DNA from: Bordetella flabilis
GTDB lineage: Bacteria; Pseudomonadota; Gammaproteobacteria; Burkholderiales; Burkholderiaceae_B
Assembly (NCBI RefSeq): GCF_001676725.1
Contig: NZ_CP016172.1
Span: forward strand, 2,356,001 to 2,420,000
Length of the DNA: 64,000 nt
Direction of reading: 5' to 3'
Shown here: piece after piece, positions 1-10,139 of the stretch
Numbering within the stretch: position 1 is the stretch's first letter
Layout of the letters: every line of letters starts with the position of its first letter
Notes under the pieces: model-generated
Seen by the model: only the letters and a program-made list of their open reading frames with translations
Told to the model about the DNA's origin: nothing
Database searches by the model: none
Translations under genes and position numbers: made by a program

Positions 1-2775
1 CCCATCATGATCGCGGGTGGGCTGGGCAGCATCGACGCGGGCCTGACGCATAAGGAAAGAATCCCGCCTGGCGCCTTGCTGATCCAACTGGGCGGTCCGG
101 GCCTGCGTATCGGCATGGGCGGCGGCGCCGCCTCCAGCATGGGCGTGGGCAGCAACAGCGCGGACCTGGACTTCGATTCGGTCCAGCGCGGCAATCCGGA
201 AATCGAGCGGCGCGCGCAGGAAGTGATCGACCGCTGCTGGCAGCAAGGCGAGGACAACCCCATCCTGGCCATCCATGACGTCGGCGCAGGCGGCCTGTCC
301 AATGCCTTTCCCGAGCTGGTGAACGATGCCGGGCGCGGCGCGGTTTTCGATCTCAAGCGTGTGCCGGTGGAGGAATCCGGCATGTCGCCGGCCGAGATCT
401 GGAGCAACGAATCGCAGGAGCGCTATGTCCTGGCCGTCATGCCGGACGACCTGGCGCGCTTCGACGCTATCGCCCGCCGCGAACGCTGCCCTTATGCGGT
501 GGTCGGCGTGGCGACGGAAGAGCGCCAACTGCGTGTGGTGCAGGGCGAAGGGCTGCCTGGCCTCGACGTCCCGGGCGAAGCGGCTGGCCCGGTGCGGCCG
601 GTCGACGTGCCGATCGACGTGATCCTGGGCAAGCCCCCCCGCATGACGCGCGACGTGAAGCGCCTGCCCGGTGCGGCCGAGCCGCTGGACCTGGCCGGCA
701 TAGACCTCACCGAAGCGGCCTACCGCGTGCTGCGCCATCCCACCGTCGCCAACAAGTCCTTCCTGATTACCATTGGCGATCGCACCGTGGGCGGCCTGTC
801 GGCGCGCGACCAGATGGTCGGACCGTGGCAGGTTCCCGTGGCCGATTGCGCGGTGACGCTGGCCGACTACGAAGGTTTCCGTGGCGAAGCCATGGCCATG
901 GGTGAACGCACGCCGATCGCGATGATCGACGCGCCGGCTTCCGGCCGCATGGCGGTCGCCGAAGCGCTGACGAATCTGGCGGCGGCCGATGTGCAGCAGG
1001 TCGAACACATCAAGCTGTCGGCCAACTGGATGGCCGCCTGCGGCGTGGCGGGGCAGGATGCGGCCCTGTACGACACCGTGTCGGCAGTCAGTACGCTATG
1101 CCAGGCGGTGGGCTTGTCGATTCCCGTGGGCAAGGATTCCTTGTCCATGAGGACCTCCTGGGCGCAGGACGGCGAGCAGCGCCAGGTCGTGGCCCCGGTG
1201 TCCTTGATCGTGACCGCTTTTGCCCCCGTCGCCGACGCGCGACGCAGCCTGACGCCGCAGTTGCGCACCGATGCGGGCGACAGCGTGCTCATACTGGTCG
1301 ACCTGGGTCGCGGTCAGCATCGCATGGGTGGATCGATCCTGGCACAGGCCTACAACCAGGTGGGCACCACGGTCCCCGACATCGACGTGCCGCAGGACCT
1401 GCGCGCATTCTTCATCACCATTCGTACGCTGGCCGAAGCCGGCACGCTGCTGGCCTACCACGATCGTTCCGATGGGGGCCTGTTCGCCACGATCTGCGAA
1501 ATGGCGTTCGCCGGGCACACCGGTGTCTCGGTCAACCTGGACATGCTGACCTTCGACGCCAATTCGGCCGATTGGGGAGACTACAAAATCCGCCCGGATC
1601 AGGTGGCCGTGCAGCGGGAGGAATTGACCTTGAAGGCACTGTTCTCGGAAGAGGCGGGCGCCGTCATCCAGGTGCCGGCGGCGCAGCGCGATGCCGTCAT
1701 GCAGGTGTTGCGCGGCGCGGGATTGTCCAAGTTTGCCCATGTGATCGGCGGATTGAACGATAGCGACGACGTCGAGTTCTACCGCGACGGCCGCAAAATC
1801 TGGAGCCAGCCGCGTGCCGAACTGGGCCGCGCATGGAGCGAAGTCAGCTACCGCATCATGGCGCGCCGGGACAACCCCGCCTGCGCCCAGGCCGAGCTCG
1901 ATACATGGGCGGACAAGGCGGACCCGGGCCTGTCCCCCGTCGTGACCTTCGATCCGCAGGAAGATGTGGCGGCGCCTTACATCGCCACCGGCAAGCGGCC
2001 GCGGGTGGCGATCCTGCGGGAGCAGGGGTGCAACAGCCAGGTCGAGATGGCCTGGGCGTTCGACACCGCAGGCTTCGAGGCGGTGGACGTGCACATGACG
2101 GACCTGCTGGCCGGCCGTGCGGACCTGCAAGGGATGCACGGCATGGTCGCCGTTGGCGGGTTCAGCTACGGCGATGTACTGGGCGCTGGCGAAGGCTGGG
2201 CCCGTACCATCCGCTTCAACAGCCAACTGGCCGATCGTTTCGCCGCCTTCTTTGCGCGCCCCGACACCTTCGGGCTGGGCGTCTGCAATGGCGCGCAGAT
2301 GTTCGCCGCCTTGGCGAGCATGATCCCGGGTGCCCAGGCCTGGCCGCGCTTTACGCGCAACGTTTCCGAGAAGTACGAAGCGCGCCTGGCGCTGGTCCAG
2401 ATCGCCGATACGCCATCCATTTTCTTCGCCGGCATGCAGGGCACCCGCGTGCCGGTGGCCGTCGCGCATGGCGAGGGCTATGCAAATTTCGCGCGGCAGG
2501 GCGACCCGTCGCAGGTCATCGCGGCAGTGCGCTATGTCGACCATCGCGGCACGGCAACCGAAACCTATCCGTTCAACCCGAACGGCAGCCCGGACGGCAT
2601 CGCGGCCGTCACCACGGCGGACGGGCGCTTCACCGCCATCATGCCGCATCCGGAGCGCGTCACGCGCAACGTGATGATGTCCTGGGCGCCGGAAAAGTGG
2701 GGTGATCGTGACAGCGGCGGCGCCTTCAGCCCCTGGATGCGCGCGTTCCGCAATGCGCGCGCCTGGATGAAGTAG
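1..2775 (+). CDS. purL: Phosphoribosylformylglycinamidine synthase, 3' part
   Basis: The product makes FGAM from FGAR, glutamine and ATP in de novo purine synthesis. The reading frame is open from base 1, so the gene starts upstream; about 924 C-terminal residues of the large single-chain type (usually about 1,300) are present. Visible parts are the ATP-binding synthetase core (GGGAASSM near residue 40, HDVGAGGL near 90) and a second AIRS-like half (DRSDGGLF near 490). A C-terminal class I glutaminase follows, with its nucleophile Cys in GVCNGAQM (codon near 2284) and the PHPERV His/Glu near the end. The first ATG at base 7 is internal and is not the start. No frameshift is seen. Confidence 0.98.
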   Translation, partial: PIMIAGGLGSIDAGLTHKERIPPGALLIQLGGPGLRIGMGGGAASSMGVGSNSADLDFDSVQRGNPEIERRAQEVIDRCWQQGEDNPILAIHDVGAGGLSNAFPELVNDAGRGAVFDLKRVPVEESGMSPAEIWSNESQERYVLAVMPDDLARFDAIARRERCPYAVVGVATEERQLRVVQGEGLPGLDVPGEAAGPVRPVDVPIDVILGKPPRMTRDVKRLPGAAEPLDLAGIDLTEAAYRVLRHPTVANKSFLITIGDRTVGGLSARDQMVGPWQVPVADCAVTLADYEGFRGEAMAMGERTPIAMIDAPASGRMAVAEALTNLAAADVQQVEHIKLSANWMAACGVAGQDAALYDTVSAVSTLCQAVGLSIPVGKDSLSMRTSWAQDGEQRQVVAPVSLIVTAFAPVADARRSLTPQLRTDAGDSVLILVDLGRGQHRMGGSILAQAYNQVGTTVPDIDVPQDLRAFFITIRTLAEAGTLLAYHDRSDGGLFATICEMAFAGHTGVSVNLDMLTFDANSADWGDYKIRPDQVAVQREELTLKALFSEEAGAVIQVPAAQRDAVMQVLRGAGLSKFAHVIGGLNDSDDVEFYRDGRKIWSQPRAELGRAWSEVSYRIMARRDNPACAQAELDTWADKADPGLSPVVTFDPQEDVAAPYIATGKRPRVAILREQGCNSQVEMAWAFDTAGFEAVDVHMTDLLAGRADLQGMHGMVAVGGFSYGDVLGAGEGWARTIRFNSQLADRFAAFFARPDTFGLGVCNGAQMFAALASMIPGAQAWPRFTRNVSEKYEARLALVQIADTPSIFFAGMQGTRVPVAVAHGEGYANFARQGDPSQVIAAVRYVDHRGTATETYPFNPNGSPDGIAAVTTADGRFTAIMPHPERVTRNVMMSWAPEKWGDRDSGGAFSPWMRAFRNARAWMK

Positions 2776-2929
2776 GGCGCTTGCAGTACGCCATTCCGTT
2801 GCCGTCTCGTGATGGCGCCGTTTCTGTCATGACACCTGGCTGAAACGCGCGCCGGGTCGGTGCGCCGGGATGGTGGGCGTGCGGCGGGCGTCCTACAATA
2901 ACGTTTTCCGCCGGCACCAAGGAATCTCC

Positions 2930-4402
2930 ATGAACGCTCGTGTCCCAGAATCCGCGCTTCCCGGTCCCCTGGATCCGCAGGTGCTGCAGGCCTACGTCGA
3001 CCAGAAATGGGATCAGGAGATACTGCCGGCATTGACCGATTACATCGCCATCCCGGCCAAGAGCCCGGCTTTCGATGCCGAATGGGAGGCCAACGCCTAT
3101 ATCGACCGGGTGGTGCGCGACGCGGCCCAATGGGTGGAGGCGCAGAAGGTCGGCGGCCTGACGCTGGAAGTGGTGCGCCTGCCGGGGCGCACGCCGGTCA
3201 TCTTCTTCGATGCGCCGTCCACGCGCAGCGATAACGGCGACACCGTGCTCTTGTATGGCCACCTGGACAAGCAACCGGAGTTTTCCGGCTGGCGGCCCGG
3301 CCTGGGACCCTGGACGCCCAAGTACGAGGACGGCAAGCTTTACGGCCGAGGCGGCGCCGACGACGGCTACGCCATCTATGCTTCCCTGACGGCGATCCTG
3401 GCCCTGGACAAGCAGGGCATCCCGCGGCCTCGCTGCGTCGGTATCGTCGAAACTTGCGAGGAGTCCGGCAGCTACGACCTGCTGCCTTATGTCGACGCCC
3501 TGCGGCATCGCCTGGGCAACGTCGCCTTGGTGGTGTGCCTGGATTCCGGCGCTGGCAACTACGACCAGCTATGGATGACCACGTCGTTGCGCGGCATGGT
3601 GTCCGGAACTTTGGAAGTGCAGGTCCTGGACGAAGGCGTGCATTCCGGTGACTCCAGCGGCGTGGTTCCGTCCAGCTTCCGTATCCTGCGCCATTTGCTC
3701 GACCGTCTGGAGGACAGCGCAACCGGCCGGCTGCTGCCGCAAAGCTTCCATTGCGAGATCCCGGCCGAGCGCATCGAGCAGGTGCGCGCCACGGCGAAGA
3801 TCCTGGGTGATGAAGTGTGGCGGCGTTTTCCCTGGAGCTGTGGTGCGGACGGCGGCTTCGTGCTGCCCATGACCACCGAGCCGGAAGAGGCGCTGCTGAA
3901 TCGTACCTGGCGCCCGACCTTGTCGGTTACCGGCGCGGATGGGCTGCCGCCGCTTTCCAACGCGGGTAACGTCCTGCGTCCCCGCACCGCGTTCAAGCTG
4001 TCGCTGCGGTTGCCGCCTTTGGTCGATGCCGTCGTGGCCGCGCAGGAACTGAAAACCCTGCTGGAGGGCGACGCACCGTACAACGCCAAGGTCTTGTTCA
4101 AGCCTAGCGAAGGCCAGGCGACCGGCTGGAATGCGCCGGCCACCCAGCCCTGGCTGACCGCCGCCCTGGACGCCGCCTCGCAGCAGTATTACGGCGCGCC
4201 CTGCGGCTATATCGGGCAGGGCGGCACGATCCCGCTGATGAATACCTTGCAGCAAGGTTTCCCCAAGGCGCAGTTCATGGTGTGCGGGGTGCTCGGTCCC
4301 AAGTCGAATGCCCACGGTCCCAACGAATTCCTGCACGTTCCCTACGGCAAGAAATTGACGGCCGCCGTCGCCCAAACCATCGCGGCGATGCCGGCGGCGT
4401 AA
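2930..4402 (+). CDS. M20-family metallopeptidase (dipeptidase)
   Basis: A 490-residue cytosolic zinc peptidase. The M20 pattern is clear: GHLDKQPEF supplies the first His, GRGGADDGYA the bridging Asp, and ETCEESGS the catalytic/metal Glu pair. A dimerisation domain sits in the middle (about 210-380), and a late His lies in the SNAHGPNEF segment. The ATG at 2930 is preferred because AAGGA stands about 7 bases upstream; the frame is open back to 2870 but that part has no family resemblance. Substrate cannot be read from sequence; relatives hydrolyse dipeptides or N-acyl amino acids. It lies 154 bp downstream of purL. Confidence 0.93.
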   Translation: MNARVPESALPGPLDPQVLQAYVDQKWDQEILPALTDYIAIPAKSPAFDAEWEANAYIDRVVRDAAQWVEAQKVGGLTLEVVRLPGRTPVIFFDAPSTRSDNGDTVLLYGHLDKQPEFSGWRPGLGPWTPKYEDGKLYGRGGADDGYAIYASLTAILALDKQGIPRPRCVGIVETCEESGSYDLLPYVDALRHRLGNVALVVCLDSGAGNYDQLWMTTSLRGMVSGTLEVQVLDEGVHSGDSSGVVPSSFRILRHLLDRLEDSATGRLLPQSFHCEIPAERIEQVRATAKILGDEVWRRFPWSCGADGGFVLPMTTEPEEALLNRTWRPTLSVTGADGLPPLSNAGNVLRPRTAFKLSLRLPPLVDAVVAAQELKTLLEGDAPYNAKVLFKPSEGQATGWNAPATQPWLTAALDAASQQYYGAPCGYIGQGGTIPLMNTLQQGFPKAQFMVCGVLGPKSNAHGPNEFLHVPYGKKLTAAVAQTIAAMPAA

Positions 4403-4430
4403 GGCCGGGCACGCTGCCGGAGCGTCGGCC

Positions 4431-4994
4431 ATGATCACGGACGGGGAAATTGCCCGGCAGGCCATCACCGCCACTCAGGCGTGGCTTACTCGGGCCGTCA
4501 TAGGCTTGAACCTGTGCCCTTTTGCCAAGAGCGTGCACGTCAAGGGCCAGATCCGCTATGCCGTCAGCGACGCGACCGACCCGCTGGGGGTCGTCGCGGA
4601 CCTGGAATCCGAATTGCGCCTGCTGGCGGACGCGGATGCGGCACGGTTGGATACGACCTTGCTGATCCTGCCCATGGCTTTGCAGGACTTCCAGACATAC
4701 AACGACTTCCTGGCGCTGGCAGACCGCTCCATCAAGCGCTTGCGGCTGCGCGGCGTCTTCCAGATCGCCAGCTTCCATCCGGAATACCAGTTTGCCGATA
4801 GCGAACCGGACGATATCGAGAACTACACCAACCGGTCGCCGTATCCCATCCTGCATCTGCTGCGTGAAGACAGCATCGCGCGCGCCATCCAGGCGTATCC
4901 CGATCCGGAAGGCATCTACGAGCGCAACCAGGAAACGCTGCGGCGGCTGGGGCAGGCGGGATGGCGCAGGCTGTTTACCGACTCGTCCGCTTGA
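4431..4994 (+). CDS. DUF1415 family protein
   Basis: A 187-residue soluble protein matching the DUF1415 family over its full length, with the conserved N-terminal LNLCPFAK segment and a central SFHPEYQFA segment. The function of the family is not established. It starts 28 bp after the M20 peptidase stop on the same strand, so cotranscription is likely. No membrane segment or signal peptide is seen. Confidence 0.88.
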   Translation: MITDGEIARQAITATQAWLTRAVIGLNLCPFAKSVHVKGQIRYAVSDATDPLGVVADLESELRLLADADAARLDTTLLILPMALQDFQTYNDFLALADRSIKRLRLRGVFQIASFHPEYQFADSEPDDIENYTNRSPYPILHLLREDSIARAIQAYPDPEGIYERNQETLRRLGQAGWRRLFTDSSA

Positions 4995-5081
4995 CGCGCG
5001 CGGAAGGACCTGTGTGTGCGGGGAACGCCGGGCGCCGGCGCCACCGGGTGTCCGGTGAATCGCGGCGAAAGTCGTGTGGAG

Positions 5082-5939
5082 TCAATCTTCCACGGCCATC
5101 GCGGTATCCGCTTCGGGGGCGAAGAAGCGCGTTCGTAATTCGTCGAGTCCAATGCGGCCGAGCATGGCCTCGAGCCGTTCCGCCGCGCGGCGGCGTGGGA
5201 GGTTCTTGTACTGCGCGATGATCAACTCGTTTTTCATCGAGTGTTCCCAGCCGACGAGTTCCGTCACGCTGACCTGGTAGCCGTGCGCCTCCAGTTGCAG
5301 GCAGCGCAGCACATTCGTCACCTGGCTGCCGAACTCGCGCGTGTGCAAGGGATGGCGCCAGATCTCCGACAAGGGATCGCCCATCACTTTGCGCTTGTTC
5401 CGGCGCAATGCGGCTGCCACCTCCGCCTGGCAGCAAGGCACGACCACGATGTAGCGCGCCTGCTTGCGCAGGGCGAAACGGATCGCGTCATCGGTAGCCG
5501 TATCGCAGGCATGCAGGGCGGTAACGATGTCCACGGCCGCCGGCAGTTCCTCCGCGTCGATCGCTTCCGCCACGGACAGGTTCAGAAAACTCATGCCCTC
5601 GGCGAAGCCCAGCCGTTGCGCCAGTTCGAGCGAATGCTGTACGAGGGCTTCCCGGGTCTCGATGCCGAAGATATGCGAACCATCCCCCAGATCCTTGAAG
5701 AACAGGTCGTACAGGATGAAGCCGAGGTATGACTTGCCGGCGCCATGGTCCACCAGGCGTATGTCGCGGCCGTCCTCCTTCAGGCTCTTGAGCAGCGGCT
5801 CGATGAACTGGAAGAGGTGGTAGACCTGTTTGAGCTTGCGCCGGCTGTCCTGGTTCATCTTGCCGTCGCGCGTCAGGATGTGCAGTTCCTTGAGCAGCTC
5901 AATGGATTGGCCGGGACGGATTTCTTGCGTGTTGGACAT
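5082..5939 (-). CDS. Class I SAM-dependent methyltransferase
   Basis: A 285-residue protein (from MSNTQEIR) with a glycine-rich SAM-binding motif DHGAGKSYLGF near residue 80 and a later TALHACDTATDD segment typical of the Methyltransf_32 type. This fold methylates varied substrates and the target here is unknown. The frame is open further upstream to 6125, but that extension is low-complexity Pro/Ala/Arg and is left out. No strong ribosome-binding site is visible before 5939, so the start is moderately certain. It converges with the DUF1415 gene. Confidence 0.8.
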   Translation of the reverse strand: MSNTQEIRPGQSIELLKELHILTRDGKMNQDSRRKLKQVYHLFQFIEPLLKSLKEDGRDIRLVDHGAGKSYLGFILYDLFFKDLGDGSHIFGIETREALVQHSLELAQRLGFAEGMSFLNLSVAEAIDAEELPAAVDIVTALHACDTATDDAIRFALRKQARYIVVVPCCQAEVAAALRRNKRKVMGDPLSEIWRHPLHTREFGSQVTNVLRCLQLEAHGYQVSVTELVGWEHSMKNELIIAQYKNLPRRRAAERLEAMLGRIGLDELRTRFFAPEADTAMAVED

Positions 5940-6306
5940 GGGAGGACAGCGAGGTGATGGCGCGTCCGGCGAAGGGGCCGAGGCGCCTGCCGGAGGGGCC
6001 ATTCTACTTGCATCCGGGCGGACCCTGCTGGCGCGGCGCTGCCGCGGCCGCCACCACGGTACTTGTCCGGCGCTTCCGCCGGTGCAGGCCTTGCCGCCGT
6101 TCCGCCAGCTTCGACAGGCCTTCAAAAAATCAGGGACGGGATCTTGAAAATTCCTGGTCCCGCCTCAATTGGTTCAGCTTGCCGTCGCTTGCGCTTTGCC
6201 CAGCGCAAGGCGAAGATAGCGGGCGGATATCCGCGCGTGCGCGTCGTGCGCCGCCGATGCCGGTCCCCCGCGCTGCGCCGGGACGGCCCATCCTTGGAGA
6301 ACCATC
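5940..6306. other. Intergenic region upstream of fusA, no gene seen
   Basis: The stretch separates the divergent methyltransferase and fusA starts and presumably holds both promoters. An AT-richer patch around 6120-6180 is the likeliest promoter area, but no convincing -35/-10 pair was found. GGAG about 9 bases before the GTG at 6307 is the fusA ribosome-binding site. Confidence 0.4.
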
Positions 6307-8415
6307 GTGCCTCGCAAGACCCCTATCGAAAACTACCGCAACATCGGTATCAGCGCGCACATCGACGCCGGCAAGACGACGACCACCGAGCGCATTCTTT
6401 TCTATACCGGGGTGAACCACAAAATCGGCGAAGTGCACGACGGCGCTGCGACCATGGACTGGATGGAGCAGGAGCAGGAACGCGGCATTACCATCACGTC
6501 GGCCGCCACCACCGCCTTCTGGCGCGGCATGGCCGGCAACTACCCCGAGCACCGCATCAACATCATCGATACCCCGGGCCACGTGGACTTTACCATCGAA
6601 GTCGAACGCTCCATGCGGGTGCTCGATGGCGCCTGCATGGTCTATGACTCCGTCGGCGGCGTACAGCCGCAGTCCGAAACGGTCTGGCGCCAGGCCAACA
6701 AGTACGGCGTTCCCCGTATCGCCTTCGTCAACAAGATGGACCGCGTCGGCGCGGATTTCTTCCGCGTGCAGCGCCAGATCGGCGAACGTCTCAAAGGCGT
6801 CGCGGTGCCCGTGCAGATACCTGTCGGCGCCGAAGACCACTTCCAGGGCGTCATCGACCTGGTCAAGATGCAGGCCATCATCTGGAATGAGGCCGACCAG
6901 GGCCTGACCTTCCAATACGTCGACATCCCGGCCGAGTTGCGCGAGCTGGCGCAGGAATGGCACGACAAAATGGTGGAGGCCGCGGCCGAGGCCAATGAAG
7001 AACTGCTGGACAAATACCTGGGCGGCGAAACCCTGACCGAGGAAGAAATCAAGAAGGGGCTGCGCACGCGGACCATCGCCAACGAGATCGTCCCCATGCT
7101 GTGTGGCAGCGCCTTCAAGAACAAAGGCGTGCAGGCCATGCTGGACGCCGTCATCGACTACCTGCCGTCGCCGGTCGACGTACCCGCCATCATGGGCCAC
7201 GACGAACAGGACAAGGAAGTCGAGCGTCATCCCGCCGACGACGAAAAATTCTCCGCGCTGGCCTTCAAGATCATGACCGACCCCTTCGTCGGCCAACTGG
7301 TTTTCTTCCGGGTGTACTCCGGCGTGGTCAACTCCGGCGATACGATCTTCGTCTCCAGCAAAGGCAAGAAGGAGCGCCTGGGCCGCATCCTGCAGATGCA
7401 CGCCAACGAGCGCAAGGAGATCAAGGAAGTGCGCGCCGGCGACATTGCCGCTGCGGTGGGCCTGAAGGACGTCACCACCGGCGATACCCTGTGCGACGTC
7501 TCGCAGCCCATCGTCCTGGAAAGAATGATTTTCCCCGAGCCGGTCATTTCCCAGGCCGTCGAGCCCAAGACCCAGGTCGACCAGGAGAAGATGGGGGTGG
7601 CCCTGAATCGCCTGGCGCAGGAAGACCCGTCCTTCCGGGTGCACACCGATGAAGAGTCTGGCCAGACCATCATTTCCGGCATGGGTGAGCTGCACCTGGA
7701 AATCCTGATCGACCGCATGAAGCGCGAATTCGGGGTGGAGGCCACCGTAGGCAAGCCCCAGGTCGCGTATCGTGAGACCGTGCGCGCCAAGGCAAGCGAT
7801 GTCGAGGGCAAGTTCGTCAAGCAGTCGGGTGGCCGAGGCCAGTACGGCCACGCCGTCATCACGCTGGAGCCGAACGAGGCAGGCAAGGGCTACGAGTTCG
7901 TCGATGCCATCAAGGGCGGCGTCATCCCGCGCGAATACATTCCCGCGGTGGACAAGGGCATCCAGGACACCCTGAAGTCCGGCATCCTGGCCGGCTATCC
8001 GGTCGTCGATGTCAAGGTCACCCTGACCTTCGGTTCCTACCACGACGTGGACTCCAACGAAAACGCCTTCCGCATGGCCGGTTCCATGGCGTTCAAGGAA
8101 GCCATGCGGCGGGCCAAGCCCGTGCTGCTGGAGCCCATGATGCACGTCGAGGTCGAAACGCCGGAGGACTTCATGGGCAACGTCATGGGGGATCTGTCAT
8201 CTCGCCGCGGCATGGTCCAGGGGATGGACGACATTGCGGGCGGCGGTGGCAAGATTGTGCGCGCCGAGGTGCCTCTCTCCGAAATGTTCGGCTATTCGAC
8301 GTCGCTGCGTTCGCTCACGCAGGGCCGCGCCACGTACACCATGGAGTTCAAGCACTATGCGGAAGTGCCGCGCCAGATCGCCGACGAGGTAATGGCCGCG
8401 AAGACGGCGAAGTAG
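6307..8415 (+). CDS. fusA: Elongation factor G
   Basis: The 702-residue translational GTPase drives ribosome translocation and recycling. The G domain is complete: [14 protein letters not shown] (P-loop), RGITITSA (switch I), DTPGHVDF (G3) and NKMDR (G4), followed by EF-G domains II-V. It starts with GTG at 6307 behind GGAG. Length and motifs fit a genuine EF-G, not a tetracycline-protection homologue. It is flanked by a methyltransferase and guaB instead of rpsL-rpsG-tuf, so either the str operon is split in this organism or this is a second EF-G copy. A strong terminator follows at 8453. Confidence 0.96.
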   Translation: MPRKTPIENYRNIGISAHIDAGKTTTTERILFYTGVNHKIGEVHDGAATMDWMEQEQERGITITSAATTAFWRGMAGNYPEHRINIIDTPGHVDFTIEVERSMRVLDGACMVYDSVGGVQPQSETVWRQANKYGVPRIAFVNKMDRVGADFFRVQRQIGERLKGVAVPVQIPVGAEDHFQGVIDLVKMQAIIWNEADQGLTFQYVDIPAELRELAQEWHDKMVEAAAEANEELLDKYLGGETLTEEEIKKGLRTRTIANEIVPMLCGSAFKNKGVQAMLDAVIDYLPSPVDVPAIMGHDEQDKEVERHPADDEKFSALAFKIMTDPFVGQLVFFRVYSGVVNSGDTIFVSSKGKKERLGRILQMHANERKEIKEVRAGDIAAAVGLKDVTTGDTLCDVSQPIVLERMIFPEPVISQAVEPKTQVDQEKMGVALNRLAQEDPSFRVHTDEESGQTIISGMGELHLEILIDRMKREFGVEATVGKPQVAYRETVRAKASDVEGKFVKQSGGRGQYGHAVITLEPNEAGKGYEFVDAIKGGVIPREYIPAVDKGIQDTLKSGILAGYPVVDVKVTLTFGSYHDVDSNENAFRMAGSMAFKEAMRRAKPVLLEPMMHVEVETPEDFMGNVMGDLSSRRGMVQGMDDIAGGGGKIVRAEVPLSEMFGYSTSLRSLTQGRATYTMEFKHYAEVPRQIADEVMAAKTAK

Positions 8416-8452
8416 GCGGATCCGGGCCACGGGCCTGCGCAGGAAGGGGTAG

Positions 8453-8487
8453 ACAGGGGCGGCCGCTGAAGCGGCCGCCCCTGTTTT
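8453..8487 (+). terminator. Rho-independent terminator after fusA
   Basis: A perfect 14-bp GC-rich stem (8453-8466 pairing with 8471-8484) with a TGAA loop, followed by a run of four T. It lies 37 bp after the fusA stop and isolates fusA from guaB. Confidence 0.9.
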
Positions 8488-8547
8488 GATCTGCCCGCGG
8501 GCCTCGCAGTATCAAGGTTTACCCCTAGTAAAACGCGCCGAAACGCG

Positions 8548-8553
8548 TATAAT
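8548..8553 (+). promoter_or_regulatory. Probable guaB promoter -10 box
   Basis: A perfect TATAAT lies 24 bases before the guaB start. The -35 region 16-17 bp upstream (around 8525-8531, CTAGTA/TAGTAA) is weak, so activation or extra upstream contacts may be needed. The location just after the fusA terminator supports an independent guaB promoter. Confidence 0.6.
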
Positions 8554-8577
8554 CTTGCTTTGCGCCCGGAGTTTCCC

Positions 8578-10038
8578 ATGCGTCTCATCCAAACCGCGCT
8601 CACCTTCGACGACGTTCTGTTGGTGCCCGCGTTCTCCCAGGTGTTGCCGCGCGACACCTCGCTGGTCACCCGCCTCAGCCGCAACATCACCCTGAATATC
8701 CCGCTCGTGTCCGCCGCCATGGACACCGTGACGGAGTCGCGCCTGGCGATCGCCATGGCGCAAGAGGGTGGGATCGGCATCATCCACAAGAACCTGACGG
8801 CCGATGAGCAGGCCAAGGAAGTCGCGCGGGTCAAGCGTCACGAATTCGGCATCGTCATCGATCCGATTACCGTCACGCCGCAGATGAAGGTACGCGACGC
8901 CATCGCACTGCAACGCCAGCATGGGATTTCGGGCCTGCCGGTGGTGGAAGGGCGCAAGGTCGTCGGTATCGTCACCAACCGCGACCTGCGATTCGAGTCG
9001 CGCCTGGACGAGCCCCTGCGCAACATCATGACGCCGCAGGAACGCCTGGTCACCATGCGCGAAGGCGCCACCCTGGACGAGGCGCAGCACCTGATGCACA
9101 AGCACCGCCTGGAGCGCGTGCTTATCGTCAATGACCGCTTCGAGCTGCGCGGCCTGGCCACCGTCAAGGACATCGTCAAGAACACCGCGCACCCGCAGGC
9201 CAACAAGGATGCCCAGGGCCAGTTGCGCGTGGGCGCCGCGGTCGGCGTGGGCGCCGGCACGGAAGAGCGGGTCGAGAAGCTTGTCGCCGCCGGCGTCGAT
9301 GTCATCATCGTCGACACCGCGCACGGCCACTCGGCCGGCGTCCTCGAGGGCGTGCGCTGGGTCAAGAAGAACTATCCCAAGGTCGACGTTATCGGCGGCA
9401 ACATCGCCACCGCCGACGCGGCCCGTGCGCTCGTCGAGCACGGCGCGGATGGCGTCAAGGTCGGCATCGGTCCCGGCTCCATCTGCACGACTCGTGTGGT
9501 GGCCGGGGTAGGCGTGCCGCAGATCACGGCCATCTCGGATGTGGCCAAGGCCCTCGAAGGCACGGGCGTACCGCTCATTGCCGACGGCGGCATCCGTTAT
9601 TCCGGTGACGTCGCCAAAGCCATTGCCGCGGGCGCCTTTGCCTGCATGATGGGCGGCATGTTCGCCGGTACGGAAGAAGCCCCGGGCGAAGTCGTCCTGT
9701 TCCAGGGGCGTTCCTACAAGTCGTACCGTGGCATGGGCAGCCTGGGCGCCATGGCGGAAGGCTCCGCCGACCGCTATTTCCAGGATCCCGCCAATAACGC
9801 GGACAAGCTGGTGCCCGAAGGCATCGAAGGACGCGTCCCCTACAAGGGCAGCGTCCTCCAGATCATTTACCAGTTGGCCGGCGGGGTGCGCGCGTCCATG
9901 GGCTATTGCGGTTGCGCCAACATCGACGAGATGCGCACCAAGACACAGTTCGTGCAGATCACGTCCGCAGGTTTCCGCGAATCGCACGTCCATGACGTGC
10001 AGATCACCAAGGAAGCGCCGAACTACCGCGCCGACTGA
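8578..10038 (+). CDS. guaB: IMP dehydrogenase
   Basis: The 486-residue enzyme oxidises IMP to XMP with NAD+, the committed step to GMP. The barrel N-terminus ([11 protein letters not shown]) is followed by two CBS domains (about 90-205, with GIVTNRDLR and NIMTPQERL). The active-site loop GPGSICTTR carries the catalytic Cys near residue 305, and the GYCGC segment is near the end. The ATG at 8578 is preferred, with GGAG 7 bases upstream, over the in-frame TTG at 8560. A hairpin terminator and then guaA follow. Confidence 0.97.
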   Translation: MRLIQTALTFDDVLLVPAFSQVLPRDTSLVTRLSRNITLNIPLVSAAMDTVTESRLAIAMAQEGGIGIIHKNLTADEQAKEVARVKRHEFGIVIDPITVTPQMKVRDAIALQRQHGISGLPVVEGRKVVGIVTNRDLRFESRLDEPLRNIMTPQERLVTMREGATLDEAQHLMHKHRLERVLIVNDRFELRGLATVKDIVKNTAHPQANKDAQGQLRVGAAVGVGAGTEERVEKLVAAGVDVIIVDTAHGHSAGVLEGVRWVKKNYPKVDVIGGNIATADAARALVEHGADGVKVGIGPGSICTTRVVAGVGVPQITAISDVAKALEGTGVPLIADGGIRYSGDVAKAIAAGAFACMMGGMFAGTEEAPGEVVLFQGRSYKSYRGMGSLGAMAEGSADRYFQDPANNADKLVPEGIEGRVPYKGSVLQIIYQLAGGVRASMGYCGCANIDEMRTKTQFVQITSAGFRESHVHDVQITKEAPNYRAD

Positions 10039-10065
10039 TCGACGGCGATCGCCATGCAGCCATAC

Positions 10066-10108
10066 GCGCACCGGGGGAAGAAAACTTCCCGCCGGTGCGC
10101 TTTTATTT
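10066..10108 (+). terminator. Terminator between guaB and guaA
   Basis: A 15-bp stem with one bulged G (10066-10080 pairing with 10085-10100), an AAAA loop, then TTTTATTT. It begins 28 bp after the guaB stop and ends 32 bp before guaA. It should separate or attenuate guaA transcription relative to guaB. Confidence 0.85.
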
Positions 10109-10139
10109 AACGGGCGATGCCCGCCACCCAGAGCCAACC

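Noticed and set aside
1096..2649. 517-codon open frame antisense to purL
   Set aside because: It mirrors the conserved purL frame in GC-rich DNA, has no family resemblance and no ribosome site.
6130..8145. 671-codon open frame antisense to fusA
   Set aside because: Its His/Asp/Leu-rich translation is the usual shadow of a GC-rich coding strand; EF-G on the plus strand is certain.
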